From Strongylocentrotus droebachiensis (lineage: Eukaryota > Echinodermata > Echinoidea > Camarodonta > Strongylocentrotidae): a DNA stretch of 64,000 bases. A program made the position numbers and the translations under genes. The notes under the pieces were generated by a model. That model ran no database searches. It had not been told where the DNA came from and was given only the letters and a program-made list of their open reading frames with translations. Shown piece after piece: positions 47,738 through 59,900 of this stretch. Location: NCBI GenBank assembly GCA_035222895.1, contig JAVYIG010007939.1:31168-95167 (forward strand), in the 5' to 3' direction. Numbering within the stretch: the first letter of the stretch is position 1; every line of letters begins with the position of its first letter.

Positions 47738-47921
47738 TCATACCTCATGTACACAAGAATTGTTATCTTGCATCACCAAGTCTTTACCCCTGTGTATCAA
47801 TTCCAGTACGGTACCATCGACCTTTCTGTCTAACCACGCCTGTATTTCCTCTACCGAGAGGTTGGACTGAAGAAAGAGGTGAACCGCGGCATCCGATAAA
47901 AATGACCTTTCCTCTATGACT
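47738..47921 (-). CDS. SNX10: Sorting nexin exon 5 and stop (residues 169-229)
   Basis: (K)VIEERSFLSDAAVHLFLQS then NLSVEEIQAWLDRK, ending DNNSCVHEV and TGA at 47740-47738. The last codons overlap a strong donor-like GAG|GTATGA, so splicing onward into the downstream exon copies is possible. The protein end is therefore provisional. Confidence 0.82.
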
Positions 47922-50900
47922 CTGTTTTCAAAGACAAAAAGGAGATAATAGTTGCATTATACAGTGAAACCTGTTTACAAAGACCACCCAAGGAAGACAA
48001 GAAAAATGGCCTTTATAGGCAGGTGGTCTTCATGTACAGCCTTTAGTACATGTTTCAATGAGTCTTACAGAATGTTACTTTAGAGAAAAGGCTGTTTAAA
48101 ATCTATTGTCTATTTTAGCACTCTGACTCTCAAGGTTGTGCAAGGTCACGGAAGGAGGATTAAGACTCTATAGAAATTGCTGTGAAGTGATTATCTGATT
48201 CCCCTTACAACACATTGCATACTAATCAAGCACATCCTGATCTTTATTTCTTCAAGGAATCAGTGTAATAGCTTACTCTGTTTTAAAGATATTTGAGATC
48301 AAAATTAGAACAGTAGCAAGAGTTAATAAATCAAAACTACTACAGCAAACTGATAATCAGAAAAAACATAGGTCTACAAAATACCAACATATACCGATAC
48401 CACTTTTAAATTGTTTTGTGCTTCCAAATTTGAAATACCATAGGAAAGCGTAAATGCTTTCAGGAAATGCTAAAAAACTAAATTGTGACCATCCTGACCA
48501 AATATAACCTTATTGAGCTTTAATTGAAAACCACACTTTGCAACTTTTTGGTGGTTTATGATCCAGGTCACATTTTGCCTTTCTTTTTTTCTTTTGATTA
48601 CCTTTAAAGCAACACAAATAAACTTACTTGTTGAGAAATTCCTTAAGGCCAATCATCCTCTTTTCTGCAAAATCTCTGTCGAATAGGTTTAATAAAGTCC
48701 TTGTGGGCAGATCTGGTACAGCTCTATAAATTCACAAATACAATAAAAGAGAAAAAAAAGGCAACCTTAATTGCAACTCTAAATAAAAGCAGAAAATAAG
48801 AAAGTTATCAACTTTTGAAAATTGTCATCACTATCGGTATGTATGTATGGAAACTTTAAAGGTGAATTCCATTCATATTGAATTAGGTATCGTTAGAAAG
48901 GTTATTTTCAGTTCTTCATTTTTGTTTTTAAGTTCATTGTCAATAAACATAAGGGGAAGGAGATATAATGGAATGAAGTTACGAGAATCAAGTTTTTCTG
49001 AGAGAATTTCGTCTACGATACCATTAGGAGATTTGAGCATGTGACGTCATTCCGTGGACTATTCACAACACGCGTCACCGCGCGCATTCTATTCGCAATC
49101 AGATAGCACTGCAGTGTACATATCAGAGTGAAAGTATAATATAACAGGATATTAATCATCAGTAAAAATGACAGAAAACAGCTCAGATGAACTCGAAATG
49201 ATCTTTGAGTATGATGAAGAAGAAGTTAGTAGCAGTGATGATGGTATATAAGTGAAGATGATGGTGAATTGGGCGAATTAAAGACGACGAAAATGTAACG
49301 CTGATCGAATCGTGATGCGGGAGTTCAAGCTGCCAGCTAGGCCTACTCCAGGAAGCTCCGACGCCGAGCTTCGGCGGGTGCATAGAGAAACATTCAAACA
49401 TGCAGCGGGTGGGGCGACATTATCTCAAAATATGCGAAGGGAGTAATTACAATTTTGACTTTACTAGGTTGCTCGACTTCTCTGAGCATCTGGCTGGCCA
49501 GTTGAAATTATAATTTGAAGTATTAGTCTTCGATGGGGAAAAGGGGGAGATTCTTCGTCCTACCCCGACGATATCGTAGATTCAACATGCATGGCGAAGA
49601 GAAAGTACCGCACTACCGCGCCGTCTCTTTGCTGAATTTTTTTTTTTGATCAGCACTGAGACATTATTTTCATCTAGACCAGTAGTAATTACAAGCCGAG
49701 TAATAATACTTAATTTGTTCGAATGACAGACGTTTCAGCTAATTTATAACCCGAGAAAAACAACTTTATCTCCAAAAAATGTCACGCTGCAATTGCAGCT
49801 CAGCTCAGCTCAGCCGTTCGTACTGCACTACGAACGGCTGAGCTGAGCTATCGCGAGTTCTCCCCGTGCCGCGAAATTCAAGTTACGCTAATTATCAAAA
49901 CAAAACATAGGCGAAGCCGGTGTGTCAGGATCTGCAAGACGATCAATTTTACAGTACCAAACGTCAATATTTCAAGGAAACCAAACATCGGGAAGTAACC
50001 AATGCTTACCGTATATAATTGAAAGAATGTTTATTTCTTGATTGTAAATTCGATAAAACACTTCGTTAAATATCACAAAAATTGGAAAAATCTACTAACA
50101 AAATTACCCATGTTTGTGTACGTTTTTACATTGAAATAATACGTTGTACTTCCGGGTTTAGGAACGGTCCACGGAAATACGTCACATATACTACGTCACG
50201 AAGGAGAATATCAACGCTTCCGGGTTCCTCTGCTTACACTTTTGATCTTTCCAAGTCTAATAATAATTTAACAACACATGCAAATTTCTGTCAATCAATA
50301 TATTTGTATTCCTTATGTCATAAGCATTGCAACAATAGCAAACATGCATATTTTCACCACTTTCTTCCAAATTCACCTTTAATCGACTGAATCGGTTAGT
50401 CACGGTGATACAGTGCCCAACTTGCCAAGTTGGTCCAACACTAAAATGACCAAAATATATTTCTTTTTCAATACCCGGTATGTATGACTCAGGGTGGTCT
50501 TCCTTTTTAAGAAGACCTGTAACAATATACTCTCCATAATATATTATGAGTAGTGCCTAAGTGTACCGTAAGGCACCTTGAAGAAAAACTGAAATTTATG
50601 ATATTTTTGTACACAACCAACTGGAGAGTTATTCGCCACTAAGTTACAATCTGCAGACGAAAGATTGCCAATTTGAGATTCAAGTAGCTGTAGTGATCAT
50701 ATATTTCAAATGAACTTCTTACTGGAATGCCCTAATAGTTGATAGTTTGTATACAGAAGATGTGTCCCAAGCTGTCTTTATTATTTATTTCATACCCATT
50801 CAACAACAAAATATGCTCTTATAATGCACAGGTAAATAATGTACATTCATAATAAAAAATTGTTTTAACTATTTCAGAATAGCTCCATAATTGGAACATA

Positions 50901-53900
50901 ATTTGAAGAGCTTGATTCACAAACTCAGAGGAAAGAGAGAATAAATTGTCATGGTAACTGCCCATGCCCATAGATTGACATGTTTCCAGGCCACTGGGAC
51001 TGTACATTGTTCATTGTTGTGACTGATAACGATGCAGGAAATGTGACTTTGTGACTTTTGCAAAAGCTTTAAAGATAAAGTTGAGTTCTGGTCATGCGAT
51101 TGCATTGTGAAAGAAACAGTGTGGAATCGATCAGAAAAAGCTGATCATGTAGAATATTGGTATTGGTGTGTACTGCAAGGTTCCGGAGTCATCAAAATGA
51201 TAAGAAATTTGTCCCAGTCTTGGTAACATAACAAGCACTGTACACAGAAAGATGTATATGGGACTACACAAACATGTGGCATAAAATAGGGCCTCATTTT
51301 TAAGCTGTTACTTGTCATATTTAGAATATGAAGGCTTTTGAAGAGCAATGCTTTTCAGGGGATATTTTTTCTCTGTTCTTCCACACTTGCATAATAACAA
51401 TGATAATGCTCACAAATTATTTTTCACCCCTTCCCAGAACTCAACCTTCTCTTTAATTTCTGCACTTTGTATGTTCATAAACTCATTAGTGTATGAATTA
51501 GAGCTTCTAATGTACATACCCTACTAGAAAGTTTAAAGGTAAAGACCAGTTTTGGAAATGCCCCCCTCTCAAAAAATGAAATGGAAGCTCTTATTACCAA
51601 CCATGTGAAAGAATATGTTTTGACTAATACGTGATCATACAAATTTTGCCGAGAAACCGCCTATTTTATTTGGTAAATTATTATATCTATTTGGACCTGA
51701 TAGATATAATGCACGTGTCCCACACGTGTGCGTAGTCCCATATACATCTTTCTGTGTACAGTGCTTGTAACTTTACCAAGACTGGGTCAAATTTCTTATC
51801 ATTTTGATGATTCCAGAACCTTGCAGTACAGACCAATACTTATAGACTGTAGGCCATATCAGTGTTAAGACTTCATTTAAAAAGTTGCGTGGTCTGATGA
51901 CTGGTGTTAGAATCTAACATTATAAATTGGTTATATGGCTGCTACTGAAGAAAAAAACATTTTGTTCCCCGAAAAAATATGATCCCATTAATGAGATAAT
52001 CAGCTAATTAGTGAAATGGCATTTCAACAACAGAGGGAGCCCTCTACATTCAATGTCCAAAATAACTTAAAAAATCATTAAAAATCAATCATTTGTCCTA
52101 CAACACTGTAACCTTGCACACTTATATGAGAATAATTGGGGTTTCCAAAAATGGGGGGAAAATGAAGGTCAAAGGTCAAGGTCAAGGTCAAAAGGTCATT
52201 TCCGGCCATATTTTAGAGCAATTTTTCAAAGTTTTTCAAAGTTTATGCATTTGTTTAATTTTTATCAGATTTGTTTCTCTGTCAGAGTGGATCCTGTTGT
52301 TCTTCTTCGTTGTAAAACAAAGTCTTCATCTTCCTCCGAGTCTGTGCTGGTGTCAGTACCGGACGGTCCATCAACGGAAGCCCTGCTGTTAGCGAAAAGG
52401 GTCTCTGCCGAAAGCTGCTTAGCATACACAATGTCGCTCTCATTAGGATTCTTTGGTCTTGCAAATCTTAGACATGGGTATGTACTTTGTAGCCGACGCT
52501 TCAAACTGTTTGTTTTATAAGAACTGGCATCCACCTTCTCAACTTCGGCTACAACTTGGACGAATTTCTTCTTGAGCGCGACCAACTCCCATGCCTTCTC
52601 CTCCTTAATCAGCTTCTCCTCCACTACATCCTTACAGAACTTCTTAAATGACTCAGTGTAGTGCCTGTCATGCTTCTGCTTGTTTCCTTTCCTTGTCAGA
52701 GGTCGCGTGTAATCCAGGTAACAGGTTGCATGGTATTTGACTTCTAAGGCAACGCAATCTTGATGTTGGATGAGCCGTAAGATGCGAGTATTTTGCTCGT
52801 TGATAGCCTGCTCTAGAATTCGCCCTCCGTTGACTATCTCACAGTTGGAAAGTGGCTCCTTTACACGCTTGCCTTGCTTCTTTACATCCAACCGTCCACT
52901 CTTCTGACAGATGATACACTCTGCTGGGAGTACGTGCACAGAACGTCGGGAACTGGTGGCTGCCTCTCTGGATCGTAGTTCCCTTCGTGGCTTCTTCAGC
53001 TCTGGTTCTTTAGATGAATCTGGGGAAATATAAAAATAAAATGAAAAGAGCAATTAAATAATAGATATGTGATACGCATATGTACTTTTTATGCAATTAT
53101 TATATGTCAATTAATTCTGGGTTTGCAACAATAAATAGTTAGTAATTTCCAAGTGTGGAACACACTAATTTGCTCGCAAAAATAAATTATAATGTAATTG
53201 CAAGATGATAAAAGGAGCATTTATTTCAGAAGAAAGTATCATAAGGAGAACAAGAGGACTATTTATGTGTATACCATGCAGTGACAAAAACACACGCTTT
53301 ATTGCATTATGTAAAACAATCCCTTTAAAAAAGGGTCATAATGGGCCTGCTTTAAATGCTGTAGTTCGGCTCTTTTACAACCGAATATAGGTCTGGATCT
53401 TTTTTTGTGAATGAATATTTTTAGTAATTCATATCAAATACATGCATCGGTATGTATTGCATCACACACAGAAAAAAAATGAATAGTCAATAACTACAAA
53501 ATGACAGGCACAATCCAAAATGGGTCTGGATCTCTTTTCGTGAATAATAATTTGGGCAGCATTCCGTCCCTCTAGGCGCTGGCCAGCTTTATTAGTAATT
53601 CATATCAAATACATGCATCGGTATGTATTGCATCATACACAGTAAAAAATGAATAGTCAATAACTACAAAATGACAGGCACAATCCAAAATGGGTCTGGA
53701 TCTCTTTTCGTGAATGAAAATTTGGGCAGCATTCCGTCCCTCTAGGCGCTGGCCAGCTTTATTAGTAATTCATATCAAATACATGCATCGGTATGTATTG
53801 CATCATACACAGTAAAAAATGAATAGTCAATCTGCAAAATGACTGAATCTCTTTTTGTGTATAAAAATTTGAGCAGCATTCCATCCCTCTAGGCGCTGGC

Positions 53901-56900
53901 CAGCTTTACTAACAATGTCAATACATACACGGTGGCATGTCAAAGACATTACATCGGTATGTATTGCATCATATTATTATGATGTAGAATCTACATCATA
54001 ATAATATGATTGTAGATTGTAGTCTATTTAATTTTTCTATTTTTAAATGAGCGCCATTTTACCAATGGCAATGCCTTTTGTTTTGGCAATGATGAGGGGA
54101 CCATTTTTTCTCAACTCAACTCAAGTCACATCTATCTAATTATAGACACTAACAAACAAGTTACAAGTAACATTGCTAAGGGCTAAGGCTGCTGTGAATG
54201 TGATTACACGCGACTACATTTTAAAATTATTAAATTTAATTGCATGTGCCATGTAGGAAATCATTTCTTATTTCAGTTACTTTAGAAAAAAATGAACATG
54301 GTTATTGATCGGTTGCTCACATGAATTTTAATCAATATTTGGCACCGTTCATTCATGATCTTGACTTGGGCCTTGCCCTAGGGCCTAAGTTAAGGTTTGG
54401 TGTAACATGACTAGATCAAGGCCTAGGGCTAGGCTAACCCTACGGATCGCCAGCGCGGTAGCGCTGGCGATCAATAGAGTTAGGGCTAGCCTAGCCCTGG
54501 CCTATAGGGCCTGGCTAGGCCTTATCACAAGTAAATGATCACATGCAATTTCCTGTGAAAATATTGTCAAGTAAACTCACCTTCATCTTCCAGTTCTGCT
54601 TTCTCCTGCTTTCTCTTAGCTTGGTCAACCTTTGTCTTATCTGTAAATTGCTGGTAGCATTTTCGATGAAAACCTGCTTGTTGTGGAATTTCAACGCTGT
54701 CGGCGTCGCTGGTTGAGTCGATCAGTGCCAGAAATTCTGTTGCAATTTTGGCCTTTTTCCCGTTGGAATATTTCCAAATCGCAGCGCTAGTGAAAACTTT
54801 GGCCCACGTTGTTGCATTAAATGCCTTTAAATCATCGTCAGAAGCACTTTCGGAGTGAATAAAACACTTCAATTCTGAACTTGTTGACGAACAAGCAGCC
54901 GTAGCGTCGGTCGCCATATTGCTTGTCAACGTAGAATTTGATTGCGATCGCGAACGTGTACGAGCCTGAAAATGCTGCCTTCTGATTGGCCGAAAGTACG
55001 TAAACCAGAAGCCAGCGTGTATTATAATAGCAGTTGTTCACGAATAATAACTATTGAAATAAACGTCAGAATTATTTTATTTTCATCGATTTGGGAGCAT
55101 AATCGTGAGGAGAACAGAGTGTTTATGCATGTTTTATAATATTTGGGAGATTATCATGAATTTTATTTCTAACACCACTGATCAGACCACGCAAAAACAC
55201 GATACAATTACATGGCCTACCGACTATTATAGATGATCAACCTTTTCTGATCGATTCCACAACATTTATTTCACAATGCAATCGCATGACCATAACTGGT
55301 CTTTATCTTTAAGAAAGGGTTACGTGTACATGTATGTGTGATAATCATTCAAGTGAATTGCTATGGTAAACTAAATCTATTAAAGTTACTTGCTTACTTT
55401 CTTATAAATGAACAGCCAGATTCCAATCTTCTTCTCAGCCACACAAATTCAGAGAATGTTCGCCATACGCATGTTGATGGAAGGTGGAAACAAATATCAT
55501 TGGACTGTGGAGAAAAAACAACAACAACAGAAAAAGCATTAGCATTGACTGCATTGTCCATCTTTGCGATGAAAGTGACACAGATAATGTGCATGTACAT
55601 TTGAACCTTAACAAATAAACAAAATATGAATAAGAATACAGATTCATGATTTGATTTTGATAGCACCATAAAACCTGAAGTACTTGAGGGAATATTTTCA
55701 AATTCAACTGACACTATATTCCACTAGAGAATACAATTTTGAAGTGTTACAAAGATTCGTTTTTGAAGTCTTTGAATAGGTAATGCTGGAAATTGTTGAA
55801 CTCATGATGGTGAACTGAACAACTTCTGTTTTACATTAAAGGGATCCGGTAACTTTGTCTCAGATTCTGAAATAAAATTCTGGATTTAGCTCATGATGCA
55901 ATGATAAACCTTTAGGTCAGTCAGGAACCCCATGACTTTTACAAGCCGATCGCCTGTCTGATTATCAAGATATTTATGATTGGAATTACAAATTTTGAAA
56001 ACCGTTCGCCGGACGGTTTTCATAACACTACAGTCTATTGAGGGAAACGAGTATGGTAAAACCGGTCACTCAAAGATGTTTACTTTTTTGAGGCACTTCT
56101 TGATCCTTTTGAAGCGCAATTTTTTTAGGGCTTCAATATTACACCATATCACAGACACTGATAACACGTAGGGCCGTGTATCTCAGATTTAACATTGTTA
56201 AACGATCCCTTTAAAGGATACTTTGAAGAGGAAAAACATTCTTGCAAGATAAAAAAAAAAAAAATCATAATTCTGCCTTCATATATGGGTGAAGGAGGAA
56301 CTACATTAAAACAGGGCAGAACTTTGTATCAATTTCAAACCGTCTTCTTGATTATTTGCATCACTATTTGCATAGCTCACGTGTGTGTGTGCAACTGTGC
56401 ATACGGTACACTAAACATTGACAATGGTAAACTCCACCAAAGTGATAAGCATAATAGCCTACCTCCACGCTGATCTTATACAAGGTGACTTTGGACCCCG
56501 AGTTGTCTGTGGAGGAAATCGACTCAGGCACATCAAGAACAGTTAGAACCTGGAGTGAAAAAAACAACAACAAACATCCAAAAGTAAACAATGAGATCGC
56601 ATTTTTCTAAGTTCATTTAATATATGACCACAAAGTACAAGGATCTGAAAATCACACATTTTTCTACATGTAATTTAGATACCGGTAGCATGTTTCAAAT
56701 ATTTCTAATAGTAGATTTATTCCACATAATGACAATTACCGGTACCAGTTCTAATCTTTTAAGTGGAGTTTTTAGTTGGTATTATCTCTTGTTTACCATA
56801 GGATTGACACAAGTTTATATTTTCAGCCTGCAAAGTGCAGAAGGAACGCAAAACAGTTAAAGGGATTGGGTAACTTTGTCTCAGATTCTGAAACAAAATC

Positions 56901-59900
56901 CTGGATTTAGCTCATGCTTCAATGATAATTATAAACCTTAATAGGTCAGTCAGAAACACCATGACTTTTACATGGCGATCACCTGTTTGATTTATCAAGA
57001 TATTTATGATTGGAAATCGAAATCAAATTTTGCTTTTTCATAACACTACAGTCTATTGGGGAAAACGAGTACAGGTATGGTGAAACCGGTCACTTAAAGA
57101 TTTGTACTTTTTGGGGGCACTTCTTGATCGTTTTGAAGCGCTATTTTTTTAGGGCTTCAATATTACACCATATCACAGACACTGATAGCATGTATGGCCA
57201 TGCATCACAGATTTAACATTGTTTAATGATGCCTTTAAAAACTAGGGTCTACTTATTACAAACGATCACTACATGTAATCAGGGAGACCATATCCCTCCC
57301 ATCTCCATGATGTCATCATATCTAGGGTATCAAATTTGTAACTGCGTGTCCCATTTTGCACATGATGTGTTTCAATTACAACCAACCCCCCAGGGGATCT
57401 TCACTTGCATTGCATCACATGAGTGGAATATAATATTTTGTGTGCCGGTTCATGTAATATGCTGGTACAAAAATCCAGGTAATTTATACAAGCCAATACA
57501 TGTACAGGTGTAGCTTGTTAACAATTTAAAAATACATTAGAGGAAGGGCATGAAAGTGAAACCAATAAAGATCTACTTGTATGATAATGGAGGACTTCAA
57601 GAAAACAAGACAATGCAGGAAAACAAGATTTATAGCACTTCAATAGCTGAGCTTATTGAGCTGTGCAGGTACTTATATCGGATTCTCAGGTTACAGTAGT
57701 ATGTACTAAAAGCCACTTTACATGTACATACCTGTAGTTTTTATACTGTAGCCCACAGAACAGGATGTTAGGAAGGAAACCCCTTTATCATTTCAAGGTT
57801 CTATTTCAGGACTTCCCTGTTATTCAGTACCGTAATATGCAATAACTACCGTACTACTTTATCATTTTAATTACACCATAACTGTGTACATGCACGTACA
57901 TAATTAGGCTTATACCTATACTGTAATTTAAGGGAAATTCAACCTTGATATATACCGTACTCAAGTCTAATAGAGAGCAGCAAATATCAGAGAAGCATTC
58001 TGGTGAAAGTTTGAATGCAATATAGGAATGTGCACCTCAAATTGGCTGCTCTAATAGTTAACTTTTTCCCAAAAAAATCCCTAAACATGGGTCCCATTTT
58101 TAACAAAAACATCCCTAAACATGGGTTTGCTTTCTCAAAAATTTGAAAATTTTGAAAACTGGGCTTTATTTCAAGAAAAATCCGCCAAAATGACCCTTAA
58201 AAAGGCTTCAGCGGCACACCCTCGTCAAAACCAAATCCGAGTACCCCCCCCCCCCAGGATCTCACCTTAACAGGCAACAGAATGCTACAAAAAATATAAC
58301 ATGTACACCTTCTCTGGACAAAAAAAATCTCTCTGCTTGGAGTTTTAAAGGAGATGTAGCATGATGAGACTATGTGTCTTTCCTGTGGCCTGACTCGTGG
58401 CCAGTCAGGTAGACTACGGATGACGCGACCGCAGTATTCGCATGCATGCAACATACATGTACGCGAAACTGAAGCATTGAGGAGAACTTCAGTCTGTTTC
58501 GCGTGCTGGCTGTTAATCCCTTCTTCTTCTTCCTTTTGAGTACAGACCTCTTTACAGAGTATTATCGTACTATACTGGGGGTGTGCAGGTGGACCACTAC
58601 ACCGGGGTTTCCCCCTACTCTTATAGTTATACGGATAGTGCAGTGGGTTCTTAACGTGCAAAGGTAGTGACTCTTCTCTACACGGGGCCTCCATTAAACG
58701 TCCTATCCGAGGGACGGAGTGTTTTCCACTTGACATAACCTGCGTCTATGAACAAGGGAAGGGGCACGTTAACACACAACGCAGGCTTCAGTCATCCGCT
58801 TGGGTGGGAGTCGAACCCGGGATCTTTGGTTCGACAGACGGACGCTTTACCTACTGAGCCAACTCGCCTCCCTTTTAATCAACTCCTTTCGTTTACTTGC
58901 AATTGTCTAAAAGAAGTCGAAGATGGTGTTAACCAGTATTTGCCATGCTACACCCCCTTTACTTCACTTTTTTTTGTCTCAGCAGACCATATCCCCAAAC
59001 AAAATAGACCATTTTTAGGCTACACCTGCCCAAAAGCTCAGTTGACAATCAAATCTTTTAGGTTACAACTTTCTACTTCCAAACTCCCCAGGAATACTCA
59101 GTATGAAAATACATCTGATAGCGATGGCCGGCATGTGCTACTACTATAGACGAAGAAGGGATCCAAGGCTATTTTAAAGAAGAAATTATGTAGAACAAAT
59201 AGTCAGAACTGTCAGATATTCCAGATATTCTGTATGTTAATATGTGAATGCATTTATATCAGCCAGTGTGAATTTACCAATATTATTTTTATATCTTTTT
59301 TATTATATTAGATAAGAACAAACACAAACAGAACAAGTGCAAGCACTTGTAATTGACAGACTGCAGTACAACATTTCAAAAATGTGATTATGAATTTATG
59401 AAACAGAGCTTCAGAAGTGACCAGTGGCGGATCCAGGGGGGGTTGGGGGGGTTGCAACCCCCCCCTTGGGCGGCCCAAAAAAAAAAAAAAAAAAAAAAAA
59501 GGAAAAAAAAAAAGAAAAAAAGAAAGAAAAAAAGAAAGAAAAAAGAACGCACGCTGGAGAGAAACCCTTTCAAGTGCAAATATTGTGAGAAGATATTCAA
59601 CTCATCTGGTAACTTAACCAAACACATGATAACTCTGGATATAACTATGTATTAAACTGTTACTTGATTTAAAAAGACGTTATCATGCACTGCTTTTTAT
59701 GGTCTCCATTGTGTTAATAGATGCCAGGAAAACATCACTTACGGGGTTCAAATAAACACCCCCCAAAAAATCGGCTCGCCGCTTTGCGGCTCGTGGACGA
59801 TGCTCCGCATCGTCATTATTTTGGTCAAACCCCCCCCCCCTTAGCAAAAAGCTAGATCCGCCCCTGAGTAGTCAGAATAAAACTAAAAGATGCTTAACAA

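Larger units (their letters stand above)
51537..55308 (-). mobile_element. 3.8 kb TTAA-flanked element with a two-exon gene
   Basis: TTAA at 51533-51536 and 55309-55312. Ends AGGTAAAGACCAGTTTTGG and, inverted, AGATAAAGACCAGTTATGG (17 of 19 identical). It carries one minus-strand gene (54917-52265), an intronic 170-bp minisatellite and two palindromes. A 395-bp derivative at 33410-33804 keeps only both ends, which shows that the ends define one mobile unit. No DDE transposase or THAP domain was recognised. Confidence 0.78.

Noticed and set aside
52093-52520. Plus-strand frames of 91-99 aa
   Set aside because: They are antisense shadows of exon 2 of the element's gene on the minus strand.
56624-56860. 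78-aa plus-strand frame between exon 2 and a family-D MITE
   Set aside because: No domain, antisense to the host gene, AT-rich chance frame.
58197-58736. 179-aa minus-strand frame containing HACEYCGRVIRSLPDWPRV
   Set aside because: It runs through the SINE and its flank; the C-x2-C-like stretch faintly recalls LINE C-terminal knuckles but is too short and lacks support.
58800-58874. tRNA gene on the minus strand (A and B boxes present)
   Set aside because: No proper acceptor or anticodon stem could be closed, and a SINE body with (GAA)n tail follows.
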